DNA from: Elysia crispata
Taxonomy: Eukaryota; Mollusca; Gastropoda; Plakobranchidae
Assembly (NCBI GenBank): GCA_033675545.1
Contig: JAWDGP010000269.1
Span: 926,001 to 990,000, forward strand
Direction of reading: 5' to 3'
DNA: 64,000 nucleotides
The notes below the pieces were generated by a model. It did not search any database, was not told the origin of the DNA, and was given only the letters and a program-made list of their open reading frames with translations. The position numbers and the translations under genes are program-made. Below are positions 10,976 to 24,761 of the stretch, piece after piece (the stretch's first letter is position 1; every line of letters begins with the position of its first letter).

Positions 10976-12953
10976 GTGTGATTGCTGTCTCAAAATGTTC
11001 AACGTGTATCCAGTCCAGAGACAAATTGACAGTTCTAAGTTTTAAAAATTTTAATCTACGTTTTTAACGCTCATAGGACATTATCACCTGTAAATAAAAG
11101 ATCTAGTTGTCTAATCTCAAATATTTTTTTTTCTGGAGGTGGAATTGATGTAAACGTGTTTCTAAGAATATAGCCTCTTAATATTGCACCTACGACCTTC
11201 AGATACAAGTCATATTCGAGCATACTGCTTTTTATACTTGTATCGTCACCTAAGGTTACAAAAACTAAACACGTCGGCGACGTTGGCGGCCTATCTATGT
11301 CAGCTACACATTCACTTTTAACATAAATTTGACATATTTATTATTAGATCCATCAATTATAGATGAAATACAAACATCTAATCTGGAAGTATCGTTGCAT
11401 GAAAACTTGTTCCAGCAATCTCATTGGTCATTAATTAGATCTAGTTTAGTAATCCTGAAACCTGGTTATTTTTTTTTTGTCTTGCCAATGCATTAAGTGT
11501 TTGCTTCAGAAACTATTGGTGTTTAAAAATACACATCATTATACGAGTCACTATGTCTTCTCTAGAGAACATTGACTTAATCTGGTCATTTCAGTCATCT
11601 CAGATCTTTACCCATTCATCTCAAGTCAGAGGTAACGCAGGTGGTAAAGAATTCCTCAAACAAGTAGGAGTTAGCTGATTCGTTTCCCACATGCAGATTA
11701 CACTTTTCAGTTATTTGCCCTTTTTGCCATCACGTTGCTTAAGTAATTAAAGATTATTTGAGACATTGCACCTCCACATATTGCCAGGGATAGCGTTTAA
11801 TTTATGAAGGATCGGGGTCGAAAAAACATCGAAACGACATGAAAGACATTTTTTTCCATGTCGAAAATAACAGGTGATAACATGAAAATTAATGAACAAT
11901 TTTTTTCTCTCCATAACTCATGTTGAAACTATTCTCCTAAAATATTGCGAGTCTGCGATGTATCCAAAGATGAGATATTGAAGGATCAAGGGTATGTGTG
12001 TGTAGGCAAGTGTGTATGTGTGTAAACCTATACCTGCATTATCTACACACATAGGAACTTGTGACGTGTCGACCAGCAGGTATGTGCGGAGATTTGCGGT
12101 TTGAGTAACCGACTCTCCATACCTCACGCACTTCAGCCACTTCACGGAGAATGTCAAACAGGAAACTCTGTAACGCTGTCGAAATTAATTTGAGGTTTTC
12201 CTTTCCCTCCATCTAATCTAGTGGGTGGAAGTTGGCGTTGATAGGTAGCCGAGCAGTGCTGTGGGGAACACAGGACGCATCTACTTTGTAAAAATAAAAA
12301 AAAACGGTAAAAAGAGATAGTCGTGGATCCGCTTTTGTTCTCTTCTATGATTAATGAGAATCGTTGCAGGAGTACCAGTGGGAAAGAAAACACCGCTCCA
12401 CATTGAGTCGATACACGCACGCTTGCATGCTATGCTCCGAGCGAGAGATAGGGCCAGCTAAGAAACTTTCGAAGGTTGGGGTATCTCGCCCCCTCTCTAG
12501 GATTGGAATTAGCCATTCTCGCTCTATGAATATTTTAAAAAGGTTATGAAAGTAGCCCGTGCCTTGTAGCTCGGTAGTTTGATTGCATTATTAAGCAATG
12601 AGAGTGACCATGAGTCGTAATTGTTGCTGATCAACAAACACATCGGTTTAGGTATGTCCTACACAGGAATTGAGGGTAAGAGGAGAAAGAAAAAATAAAA
12701 TACCACATAGATATACAAATATGAACCCAATTAAACGCAATGTCAGCTCGATCCCAGAAGCAAAAAAAAAAAAAAACACGAAAAAACAAAAACAAAAACG
12801 CAAAACAATTCCAAGTACCAATCCGAATTACACGCAAGGCCAGTTTGATCAAAATCTTCTAAGATTTGGTCATTGAATAATGAGTTGTTTTCTTTAACAC
12901 CCGGGAGTAATCAATTCAAATTCTTCAAAGCTTTTATATTTTTACACTGACCC
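10976..12953. other. Unique non-coding DNA
   Basis: Mostly AT-rich. The part at about 12030-12560 is more balanced in composition and is listed separately. No gene assigned. Confidence 0.5.
12030..12560. promoter_or_regulatory. Balanced-composition island, possible regulatory block
   Basis: It differs from the surrounding AT-rich DNA in GC and complexity. It contains a homeodomain-like AAATTAATTTGAGG near 12181 and a GATTAATGAGAA motif near 12349. Two minus-strand frames of 79 and 88 codons overlap it, with no recognisable domain. Regulatory function is inference only. Confidence 0.15.
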
Positions 12954-12968
12954 ATCTCTCTTTCTCTA

Positions 12969-13025
<57 letters not shown>

Positions 13026-13118
13026 CTGTCTCTGTCTGTCTCTGTCTCTGTCTCAGTCTGCCTGTCTCTCTCTATCTGTTTGTCTGTCTCTCTGTCTCTG
13101 TCTCTGTCTGTCTGTCTA

Positions 13119-13169
<51 letters not shown>

Positions 13170-13190
13170 GTCTCTGTTTCTCTATCTCTG

Positions 13191-13274
<84 letters not shown>
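12954..13274. repeat. (CT)n with CTGT/CTAT interspersions
   Basis: About 320 bp of pyrimidine repeat. Pure CT blocks alternate with CTCTGT, CTGT and CTAT variants. The Ser-Leu-Ser-Leu frame across it is not a gene. Confidence 0.97.
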
Positions 13275-13276
<2 letters not shown>

Positions 13277-13670
13277 TTCCTCCCTAATTCATGTGATGGT
13301 GATCAAAATTCAAAGATTAATTTATTGTTTGATTTGGCCGATCACTACAGGTTACGCTAAGCCTTTTCTTGCAAACTCTTTATAGATTGGCTAGTAAGAA
13401 AATAAAATCTGATGAAAAATAAAGTTTAAAAACGTTTTCTTCTGAATTTTGACCATTCATATCCAAGAAAGTTATAAATCTAAGATGTCCGAAAAAGCCA
13501 CCAGAAATTTAAGAAATAATAGGGCTAAATCAAGTGTATTATTTTTGTTTTACTTAAGAGAAGGGGATTGTAACTTTTTAAAAACAAATCTAGTCTCACC
13601 TACCTATTGAAACGTGCCATGACACAAATAGATGCTGTAACATAGAACAGCACTCAGAATATGACTATTA
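13275..13670. other. Unique AT-rich non-coding DNA
   Basis: Nothing recognisable between the CT array and the 50-bp tandem repeat. Confidence 0.5.
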
Positions 13671-13820
13671 AAGTTGTTATAAAAGATCTATCATAGAACT
13701 TTTGTCTTCACACTACCGTAAAGTTGTTATAAAAGATCTATCATAGAACTTTTCTCTTCACACTACCGTAAAGTCTCTATAAAAGATCTCTGACGAAACT
13801 TTTCTCTTAACACTACTAAG
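13671..13820. repeat. 50-bp tandem repeat, three copies
   Basis: AAGTTGTTAT begins units at 13671 and 13721, and the diverged form AAGTCTCTAT begins the third at 13771. The first two copies are almost identical and the third is more changed. Units carry AAAAGATCTATCATAGAACT and a CACACTACCGTA block. Confidence 0.9.
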
Positions 13821-14080
13821 AGTCTTAGGAAAACTACAGAAATGTAGAGAGTCACATAACTAGATCTCTCCTCTTTTGCTTTCTTAAAGTCTACCACAAC
13901 ATCCTCGGGAATTATTGGACTTTAATTGAAATCTCGACTTTTCATCTGTCGCGATCATAACATTGTCCCCTAATGTTATTCTTATCTTGTTCATAAATAA
14001 AAAAGCAATGTAAAGTTCATATAACCTTAAGTGCAAAACGGGGTTTCTATCAAGAGGAATGTTATTTCATGATATCGTTT
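13821..14080. other. Unique AT-rich non-coding DNA
   Basis: A spacer between two unrelated tandem arrays. No gene seen. Confidence 0.5.
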
Positions 14081-14335
14081 GCAGAGCGATTACAATTTAT
14101 AAACTTTATAAACTTTTAAAACTTCACATTGCAGAGGAACTACGACTTAATACGTGCCTATAAACTTTTAACAATTCACATTGCAGAGGGACTGCAATTT
14201 ATATTCTATATAAACTTTTAATAATTCACATGGCAGAGGAACTACAATTTATATACTTATAAACTTTTAATAATTCATATTGTAGAGGGGCTACAATTTA
14301 TATTCTATGTAAACATTTAATAATTCACATTGTTT
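14081..14335. repeat. About 50-bp diverged tandem repeat, five copies
   Basis: GCAGAGG-type starts lie at 14081, 14131, 14183, 14233 and 14282 (spacing 49-52 bp). Each unit then carries CTACAATTTATA, AAACTTTTAA and AATTCACATT-like blocks. The sequence is unrelated to the 50-bp array just upstream, though the period is the same. Confidence 0.88.
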
Positions 14336-15873
<1,538 letters not shown>

Positions 15874-16170
15874 CCCCAAATCACCTTGCGACGATTAAGC
15901 CAATGCTTATTGCATGAGCGACAAACGAGGAGGCATCGGCTACGATGCATCGTGAACTTCCTACGTATCTATTAATACCGACCGTATTCTAATTTGTTTC
16001 GCCCCCTCTAAAATTATTTTCAGAACCTTTAATTTTTCAGTACTAAAAGTATTCACAAATTTCAGGTCATATGTCAGCACTGTACAAGCCAAACACTGGG
16101 GCTTCGAGCAATGTTCACCTCTGTGGAGCAAGAATGTCTTTAGTAAACACAGACTGTATGGCAACTCAGG
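15874..16170. other. Unique non-coding DNA
   Basis: A spacer with somewhat raised GC at 15880-15960. No gene or known repeat identified. Confidence 0.5.
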
Positions 16171-16812
16171 ATAACTTTGCTTCTAACAGTTGATGCTCGC
16201 ACAATTGTCGACCTTCAGACTTAGAAATTTCTCTCCAATTTCTATTCTATCATGACTGTGATAAAATAAAATGTTTAGGAAAATTTTGCTCTCTAAGGTT
16301 GATGCTTTCTTAAATACCGGTCTTAAGACTTGGAAATTTCTCTTCATTCCATTATTTCGTCTGTGATAAATCAAAATATTTAGGAAGACTTTGCTCTTTA
16401 AGGTTGATGCTTTCTCAAATACCAGACTTTAGACTTGGAAATTTCCCTCCATTCCATTCTATCATGATTTTGATAAATTAAAATGTTTAGGAAAACTTTG
16501 ATCTTTAAGGTTGATGCTTTCTCAAATACCAGCCTTTAGACTTGGAAATTTTTTTTTCAACTTCCATTCTAACGTGACTGTAATAAGATAAAATGTTTAG
16601 GAAAACTTTGCTCTTTAAGGTTGATTCTCTTACAAATGCCGGTCCTAATACTTTGAAATTTCCCTACATCCCATTCTATCCTGACTGTAATAAATTAAAA
16701 TGTTTAGGAAAACTTTTTGCTCTTTAAGGTTAATGCTCGTACAAATGCCGGCCCTTAGACTTGGAAAATTTCTCTTTAACTTCAATTCTATCGTGACTGT
16801 AATAAAATAAAA
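16171..16812. repeat. About 107-bp tandem repeat, six diverged copies
   Basis: ATGTTTAGGAAA-type landmarks lie at 16271, 16376 (variant), 16483, 16593 and 16700, giving spacings of 105-110 bp. Each unit also has CTTTAAGGTTGATGC, an AGACTTGGAAATTT block and CATTCTATC.TGACTGTAATAA. Copies differ by many substitutions, so the array is old. Confidence 0.92.
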
Positions 16813-19800
16813 CCAATAGTAATAGAGCACAATAACGCGTATGCAATTAATTCGTTTACATTTTGCGCTTATGGGTCAGAGATGATGTTGCCTAGGGTTA
16901 CATCATTAAAATTTAGTGTCATTGTTCAACGATTATGTAGTCTAAGTAATATGTTAAATGTCTTAAAATCCTACACCATGATTGATTGCTTCCGTTTTTT
17001 TTTACTTTTGTGCAGTTTGACCTAAGACCTGATTTAAAAAAAAAATTTCCCTTCTTTAAAAAAATATGAGAACTATACTCTCCAGTTCTTTCATCGTTCA
17101 CCTCCTACGGTGCTCTTCATTTATCAATTTACGGTTTGCCCATCTCTCTCTCTATCTAGCTTAACACCCCCCCCCACACACACACACACATCTATTCCCC
17201 CTTTTTCTCTGTGTGTGTGTGTGTCTGTCTGTCTCTGTCTCTCTCTTACCCTCTCCTTCTCCCTCTCTCTTTTCCTCTATCTGTATGTCTTTTTCTCCCC
17301 CATATTATCCCTTTTCCTTTCCCTCTCTATTCCTCTTTTCCTTACAATAAAGCTCAGCATTATTTATTTCAAAACATAAATTTTGTAAGGTAAACAAAAA
17401 AAAATTTGACATTACTTTTATTCTTTACATTCTTTAATCTTTGTGTGTGTGTGTGTATTCATCGTCAATTTTTTTTCTTTGACCTCAATAGATGATCACA
17501 TTTAGTACTTTTTCATCGTCACCAGTTTTTTCATTGTTTCTAAGCCGACACATTGTCTACCTGTTTCCAATAATATTTTTTTCTTGCCAGTACAAGGCAC
17601 ACGATAGTGCAGTGTGAGCACAGAATGAACTGTGAGGCGAGTTGTTCTGCAGTGCCAATTGGTGCACGGTCCTCGTAACAATAGCCACTTTTTAAAAAAA
17701 ATCAAAGTTGATTCAGCTCTCACGCTTCTATAGATGCCTGTGCGAGAACCGGGGCTTCCTAAATTACATACAGACCAAGTAACTGAACTGAACTGAACAA
17801 ACCTTTGCATGTTTGAGTTATAGTGATCTATTTCTTTAAACTTTTGGGCATAGTTAGGGCAGAATTGTACTCAGAACGCTCTTATAACTCAGCCTACTGG
17901 CCTACACATAAAAATATCTTATTATTCTAACTCTGCCAAAGATTTAAACGATATTGCTGACTCTTACTCTTATTGCAAAAGTTTGTTCACTTCGGTGACT
18001 TGGCCTGTATGTATTTTAGGAAGCCTCTCTGAGGACGCGCATTTGTTTTTAGTTTGTCCAGATCTCCGCTTTTCCGATTCTATGCCTAGTGAGTCAGTGG
18101 TAGCGGGAGCTATCGGTATATCTTGATGTGGACAATATATAACGGCAGTTGTTTTAAAATAATGAAATTTGTCCGAACAGCGGATCTCAAAATATCTGCT
18201 GTCAGGAACAATCACTCTAAACACTGTTCCACGGATGCCACGCATTTCACAAAATACGATTACTTTATCTAGGTCAGAAAAGAAACAGTTAGTCCTTTGC
18301 TTTCGGTTGCGCTCGTTATTTATTTTTATCCCGTGAGGTTTGTATAATTGATAATTTTGGTTATTTTTAGCACAAGAATGATATCGAATGAAAAAGGTAA
18401 GGTTTGTAAAAAGGAAAAAAAAAACTGAAGAAGAAAAACAAAGATCAAAAAAAAAAAAAAGAAAATTAATTATGACACGGGTTAGCATTTTCTTCAGATT
18501 TTTAAAAAAAATCACCTTACTGTTTCCCCCGATGCAATCTGGGATAACATTTCACTTCCTAGGACACGTAATATATGGTTATTTAAACCCCAATAAATCA
18601 GTTATGCAATATAAGTGATCTATCATTTATAAAGAGAGCTATATTATTCTGCTTCATAACAGCACCGCCCTGGCTGGTAATCAAACTCCAAGTGAAACAA
18701 ACATTTTATGAATGTTTTCCTCAAGACGATATATCAAATGAGACAAATGTGTCACAGCTATATGGGTTGGAGATAGTGTTTCTTTGATAAAATATGGATC
18801 TTTGGCTATAAAAACCAAATTAATTTAACATTTTTAGAGTAATTTTTTAAAGTATTTTCATGAAAAACAACAATGAAAAATAAAAGAACAAAATAAAACA
18901 AACATGTTTCTCTTCTCATCTCTTTGTGACAATCTTTCATATGAAATAATGACTCAGATTGAGAAAGTCTGGCTATTCTTTGCATTTCTGGAGATTTGTT
19001 TATGTCAACCGTCAGTTTTCAAGTGATTCAAACTTGGCTGTCATCGAATTTTGAGGTGTTTGTCGATATCCCATTGATCAAAATAATTTTGTTTTGGAGT
19101 GAAGTCAAAGGACGTCCTAGATTTATAACAGTAAGAGTAGTTAGCTACTTTGTAAAATCTCTAAATCTTTATAAAGATCACTTCAAAAGATCGTCATCAT
19201 TTAAGTAGGAATAAATCGGCAGCTATCGATTGGTCCCCGGCAGAGCGCCTCTAGGCACTTTTTGTTCGGTACTACAGATACTAGACTTATAACGGTAATC
19301 AACGCCTGAAGAATCTCTAAATAGGTCAGAAAAGTCCGAAATCAGCTGCTTTTTTCGTATTGAGGGGATTCTAAAGCAGCGTGATAGCTTAATAGTTATA
19401 AATTTCTTTTGCTTGGTGCTGGCACTTAGTGCCGCCCCCCCCCCCCTCCTCCCCTCCTTCCCTTTCCCAGACACACTCACATCCAGTGTTGTCTGAGTAT
19501 CTCAAGTTTTTCAAATCAACTGTTATTCGAATTTCATCTTTTAAACTCTCTTATTTTCTGATAAAGCTTTGAGAGAAATAAGAAAGGAGGGGACGCTACA
19601 TTCACGAAACACAAGTCTGAAACAGGTTTGTTACGATTGAAAATAAAGTCTGAAAGGATGAAGATGTTCTTAGATTATTTACAAAATCATGCTCTTTCAA
19701 TAACTTCCAAAACAGGTTTAGAATGTTCATCAATGTATTTTTTTAGACAAACACGTCTTCTTCTCCAACAAAATAGCTCGATCTACCAGACTTAAAGCAT

Positions 19801-19954
19801 TACAAAATTAATGACATTTTTCAACTCTTTTACCTTTGATCTAATGTTCGCTCATTGCCAAACCAATTCAGAAACCCTCTAAACACTTCTCGGGCGTGCT
19901 CATCGTTGTAACACATCACCTAGAGACATCATATAATCATAGGTGAGCTCTCAT
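16813..19954. other. Unique AT-rich non-coding DNA with a CT-rich tract
   Basis: CT-rich and (CA)n/(GT)n sequence covers about 17140-17340. A short (CTGAA)n tandem lies near 17781-17797. A C14 run lies near 19435-19446. Open frames of 102 codons (17502-17810, minus) and 181 codons (17970-18515, minus) show no recognisable domain. The second includes low-complexity Phe-rich sequence. Confidence 0.45.
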
Positions 19955-20165
19955 TGCTATTGGCGGTACAGGCTCCATACTGAAGGAACCAGTGAGTGGT
20001 TAGGCAAGACGAGGTTCAAATCTCACCAGATGGTTCGTGATGAAAGATGGGGCTGGAAGAGGGATGCGATAAGGACTTTCTAGAGATACCGCTCTGTTAC
20101 TCTGGCACACACAATCCCCTGGAGAGTTTATCATCTACAATGATTAGAATTAATGATTAACCCCC
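19955..20165 (+). mobile_element. Possible degraded tRNA-derived SINE
   Basis: A good B box, GGTTCAAATC, lies at 20013-20022. A possible A box, TGGCGGTACAGG, lies at 19961-19972, about 40 bp upstream. The body after the head is unrelated DNA ending near an AT-rich stretch, and I see no clean target-site duplication. An old SINE is plausible but not certain. Confidence 0.3.
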
Positions 20166-20807
20166 TCCCCCATTTATGTGAAAACAGATCTCTACGCTGT
20201 CAAGTGTCCCCTAAGTTCGTAAATGAATCTGAAATTGGGAATGGAAAGAAGAGAGTATTTGGTTTCCTTGTCGTCGATAATCAATGACCGAACAAGTGGA
20301 GATACAGTAAGAGAATTCATTTGACAAATGATTTCATTTCGGTTTAGTTTGAAACCACCTAGGATATTTTTTTTTAACTAAATCGATATTGAATTTTTGA
20401 AGGTCCCTGACAAGCTTCAGTGGCGTTTTCAAGACTTGTTGCTGATATAAGAGGACAAACAAAGAGGAGAGTTAAAACGCAAGATTATTGTTAGCTTTTT
20501 ATTATAAAGAGAAGTGAATGAAACTAACAGTGTTATAGCAGTTGCTCCAAGGCTTCACCTCGACTTGGCAAAGAGTTTGGAAATTCAGTTTGACTCGCCA
20601 TGGCGTTAGCACCTGGCTTAGTCGGAGTCAGCCATCACGCAAGCGTCCTCTTCTTGGAAGTCCCGAAGGTCTTCAAGTTCATTTTTTCGAGCAAGTTGGC
20701 CTCTCTATAAAGAAAAAAAGCAAGGCAAGGTTGTCTTCCGTATATAATATAGAATTTACTTTTTTATGTTCTTTCAACGTTACATCAAAATATTTCACTT
20801 GCGTAAG
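20166..20807. other. Unique non-coding DNA
   Basis: Moderately balanced DNA. A 91-codon plus frame (20542-20817) has no recognised motif. Confidence 0.4.
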
Positions 20808-20977
20808 GATCCGATAGACAATAGGATTGTATCACGTGATCCCAGTAACGACCATGAAGGGCAACAGGGATACAGCAGCATCAATATTTCATCACAGTTA
20901 TTGGCTTCTAGGGAAATCCTGGCTCCCAAACCTACTCGCATGGTATTTTGTATAGGTGCAGTCGACTCTGGGTTCAG
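20808..20977 (+). CDS. Candidate internal exon, unrecognised
   Basis: A 170-bp stretch is open in one frame with a balanced, protein-like composition (segments such as DPSNDHEGQQGYSS and REILAPKPTRMVF). It ends at TTCAG/GTAACT, a fair splice donor at 20978, with the stop only after the donor. The left edge CACTTGCGTAAG/GAT is a weak acceptor with a poor pyrimidine tract. It also contains the E-box palindrome ATCACGTGAT at 20831-20840. No family recognised. Confidence 0.18.
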
Positions 20978-21376
20978 GTAACTTTAGTTCATGGATAGAC
21001 ACTAGGTGTGATGGCGCGAGCAAACAGTTTTGTGTAATCTTACATTTATTCTACATGCTATAGTTTTCGAAAATAGTTATGGGATCACAATATTCATTCG
21101 CCAGCATCTCACCTTTTTATAGTTAGCATTGGAGGTAGCAAGTTCTCTTTGAAATTGTGTTCGATCGATCACGATTTAAGATAATTTTCCTTACCGTTAT
21201 TATTCATCCAGATATGGATAGATGGTGTTTTACTCACACTTAATTACACATGTGTTTCATCCACTGACTAGGCAATCTCTTTTTTTCCAAATATCTATTT
21301 ATATTTCAATCTATATTCATGTGTGTCTTTCAATCACTCTGACCATACAAGTTCTTTAAAGTCCATCCACATAATA
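20978..21376. other. Unique AT-rich non-coding DNA
   Basis: Nothing recognisable before the CTAT array. Confidence 0.5.
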
Positions 21377-21509
<133 letters not shown>

Positions 21510-21599
21510 GTCAATCTGTCTATCGGCCTTTCTGCCTTTCTGCCTGTCTCTCTATTTTTCTATCTATCTGTCTATCTATCTGTTTGTCTGCCTCTATCT

Positions 21600-21988
21600 A
21601 AGCATCACTTTATCTACTTCATCTATCAATCCTTCTATATCTATTTATCCTTTCTTAATAATAACTTCACCTTAATACCCATTAATAACATATGGTATTT
21701 TGTCTTTCCATCATTTACTCATCTTGGACTCAAACTATTTATTTATCTTCCTAGATTTTTTTTTATTAATTCAGCGAACAATATAATTATGTTTATACTG
21801 GGCCAAATGTCCCAAATTAATTACTGTATTCCTAAATGTTGATGTTTTACCCATAATGTACATTCCTCCCTGATATATTTTATAGTTGTTCTCTCTCTGA
21901 AAATTGGCCGAACATTTTATTTCTTAATTTGTAAGTTATTGTTCAATTCGTTTCTTTCATTTCCTTGGTCTCTGTCTCTGTCTCTGTC

Positions 21989-21990
<2 letters not shown>
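21600..21990. other. Unique AT-rich DNA
   Basis: No gene or structured repeat. It runs into a CTGT/CT microsatellite. Confidence 0.5.

Positions 21991-22049
<59 letters not shown>
21991..22049. repeat. (CT)n array
   Basis: Pure CT, flanked by CTCTGT variants on the left and GTGTGT plus CTCTGTG variants on the right, continuing as CT-rich DNA to about 22200. Confidence 0.97.
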
Positions 22050-22059
<10 letters not shown>

Positions 22060-22462
22060 CTCTCTCTGTGTCTCTCTCTCCCTTTTTCCCCTCTGCATCT
22101 CTCTTTATCTGCTTCCCACTCTCTATCTGTCTCAATGTCTATCCCTCTATCTCTTTCTCATCTTCGATGTCTTTCCATCCTCTGTCTGTTTGTCTGTCTC
22201 TCCTTTTTTTTTACTTATTTTTTGCAACGTGAACATTTTTCAGCAGTAAAATGGCAAACCATTTTAAACATCTTTTTACATCTCTCTATATGGCCTGCTC
22301 AATCCCCTAGTTATTGAACATTATCTGAGTGTCAAATCTATCGGCCCTTGGAAAATCTCTCCAATTTCGCCTATGACAACCTTTTTAGCCTACTGGTGTG
22401 TCAAAAACAAGGTTAGCTTAAAATGTCCATTGGGCGAGAGATGCAATAACAGAAAAAGGAGA

Positions 22463-22465
<3 letters not shown>

Positions 22466-22537
<72 letters not shown>

Positions 22538-22832
22538 TTTAGACGAAGTAAATAAAATTTACAAGAGAGTAGGAAGAGATACAAAGGGAGAGGGTGGGTA
22601 AGAAGAGGAAAAAAGGAAAAAGAGACGCAGTAGGAAGAAGTTAAAGAGTTCCGAGAAGAAAGAAAGAAAACAAATTTAAGTATTAGCACTTAAAGGGAAG
22701 CATGGATGGGGCATAAGTGAGAGAAAGTAGAGGAATTGTGAGAACAGAAGTCGAGATGAGGAGCCAAGAAAGACACAAAGGCAGATAAAGTTAAACAGAA
22801 GGGGTGATTTTTAAGAATGAGAGACACGGATG

Positions 22833-22891
<59 letters not shown>

Positions 22892-22910
22892 TGAGAGAGA
22901 GAGAGAGAGA
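22466..22910. repeat. Two (GA)n arrays
   Basis: (GA)n covers 22466-22534 and again 22836-22910, with purine-rich, weakly structured DNA between them. They are opposite in strand sense to the CT array at 21991-22049, so the region could fold into a long GA/CT hairpin. Confidence 0.96.
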
Positions 22911-23142
22911 TCCACCTTGAAGGTAACTCTACGTTTAAAGAGATTTTTGTGTTGTTTTTGTTTTCTGTTTCTTTATAATTTATATGTACATAAGACAACT
23001 TTTGTTACATTATGACCCATCTGAACAAACCTTAAATGCAATAGCCTGAGAAATAGAGAAATCTTCAGCTCATATATAAGATATCATGGTGAAAAAATTG
23101 AGGAATCAGCAAGCTGATAATCATGTATGGACAAAAATAATG

Positions 23143-24122
23143 GGAAGCATTCATTCACCAAGCTATATAACGGAAAGCATTCATTCACCAAGCTATATAA
23201 TGGGGAGCATTCATTTACCAAGCTATATAATGGGAGGCATTCATTCACCAAGCTATACAATGGAAAGCATTCATTCACCAAGCTATATAATGGGAGCATA
23301 CATTCACCAAGCTATATAACGGAAAGTATTCATTCACCAAGCTATATGACGGGAAGCATTCATTTACCAAGCTATATAATGAGAAGCATTCATGCACCAA
23401 GCTATATAATGGGGAGCATTCATTCACCAAGCTATATAACGGAAAGCATTCATTCACAAAGCTATATAATGGAAAGCATTCATTCACCAAGCTATATAAT
23501 GGGGAGCATTCATTCATCAAGCTATATAATGGAAAGCATTCATTCACCAAGCTATATAATGGAAAGCATTCATTCACCAAGCTATTTAACGGAAAGCATT
23601 CATTCACCAAGCTATATAATGGGAAGCTTTCATTCACCAACCTATATAATTGGAAGCATTCATTCACCAAGCTGTATAATGGGAAGCATTCATTCACCAA
23701 GCTATATAATGGGAAGCATTCATTCACCAAGCTATATAGTGGAAAGCATTCATTCACCAAGCTATATAATATGAAGCATTCATTCACCAAGCTATATAAT
23801 GGGAAGCATTCATTCACCAAGCTATATAATGGGAAGCATTCATTCACTAAGCTATATAATGGGAAGCATTCATTCACTAAGCTATATAATGGGAAGCATT
23901 CATTCACTAAGCTATATAATGGGAAGCATTCATTCACCAAGCTATATAGTGGAAAGCATTCATTCACCAAGCTATATAATATGAAGCATTCATTCACCAA
24001 GCTATATAGTGGAAAGCATTCATTCACCAAGCTATATAATATGAAGCATTCATTCACCAAGCTATATAATGAGAAGCATTCATTCACCAAGCTATATAAT
24101 GGGAAGCATTCATTCACTAAGC
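23143..24122. repeat. 30-bp minisatellite, about 33 copies
   Basis: Units contain GCATTCATTCACCAAGCTAT followed by a variable decamer such as ATAATGGGAA or ATAACGGAAA. The period is 30 bp throughout except for one 29-bp unit near 23291-23319. Because 30 is a multiple of three, several frames stay open on both strands. The longest is a 301-codon minus-strand frame (24180 to 23275) of decapeptides like NECFPLYSLV, and a plus frame of 215 codons repeats SIHSPSYIMG. These are a by-product of the period unless transcription is shown. Confidence 0.98.
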
Positions 24123-24143
24123 GATCTATTCTCCCATCGCTTA
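24118..24143. repeat. 8-bp inverted repeat at the end of the 30-bp array
   Basis: TAAGCGAT (24118-24125) and ATCGCTTA (24136-24143) are perfect complements around a 10-base loop. They sit exactly where the 30-bp array stops, and the left arm uses the last array bases. Confidence 0.7.
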
Positions 24144-24619
24144 TAGCTTTACCAAAAATTTTTCTGACGGGAAATGCCAATCGCTACGCCTCTTTGAATC
24201 CACTATAGCTGATATAATATCAAGATATGACCACAAACTCATTTTAATTATGATTTAAGTGAGATACTATAGGTAGACGGTTTTACAACAAGGACACAGC
24301 CAGAATTTTAATCACCAAACCTCGCGCTATACAAGCAGCGTTTATATTTAACCCAGGCACCGCAACCACATTCAGCAAGTTTTTTTTAAATTTATTTCAT
24401 ACAAAGAGAATGTTAAATAAAGTCAAAGTTATTTATCGTCGAAAAATTTAGAATGACTGTAACAAATTCTATATTTATAATTGACGCGCCCGGGCAGTGC
24501 AATGATGGTCTTAGGATTTGATAGCTAAGAAAAAGCAACGTAATAGACAAGGGTAAAAAGATCACTCGAAAGAAGAAGGACCCACCAAAATCCTATAATT
24601 AACTGTCAAATTTATAATG
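24144..24619. other. Unique AT-rich DNA
   Basis: No gene or known repeat recognised. Confidence 0.5.
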
Positions 24620-24675
24620 CCTAGACTTCTCTGTCTGTGTCTGTGTCTGTGTCTGTCTGTCTGTCTGTCTGTCCC

Positions 24676-24757
<82 letters not shown>
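24620..24757. repeat. (CTGT)n/(CT)n compound microsatellite
   Basis: GTCT and CTGT units give way to pure (CT)n at about 24693-24756, ending in a short GTGTG. Confidence 0.97.

Positions 24758-24761
<4 letters not shown>

Noticed and set aside
11630-11700. GTAACGCAGGTGGTAAAG with a later GATTCGTTTCCC looks vaguely like a tRNA head.
   Set aside because: Both boxes are too degenerate and no end repeats are visible.
12556-12625. GTAGCTCGGTAGTTTG looks like a tRNA A box.
   Set aside because: There is no acceptable B box at the right distance and no clear SINE body.
17970-18515. A 181-codon minus-strand frame.
   Set aside because: The N-terminal part is low-complexity Phe/Leu from A-rich DNA, the rest has no recognisable domain, and no splice or promoter context is present.
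23127-24208. Long open frames on both strands (up to 301 codons) that look like repeat proteins.
   Set aside because: They follow automatically from a stop-free 30-bp period. Without transcript evidence they are not called as genes.
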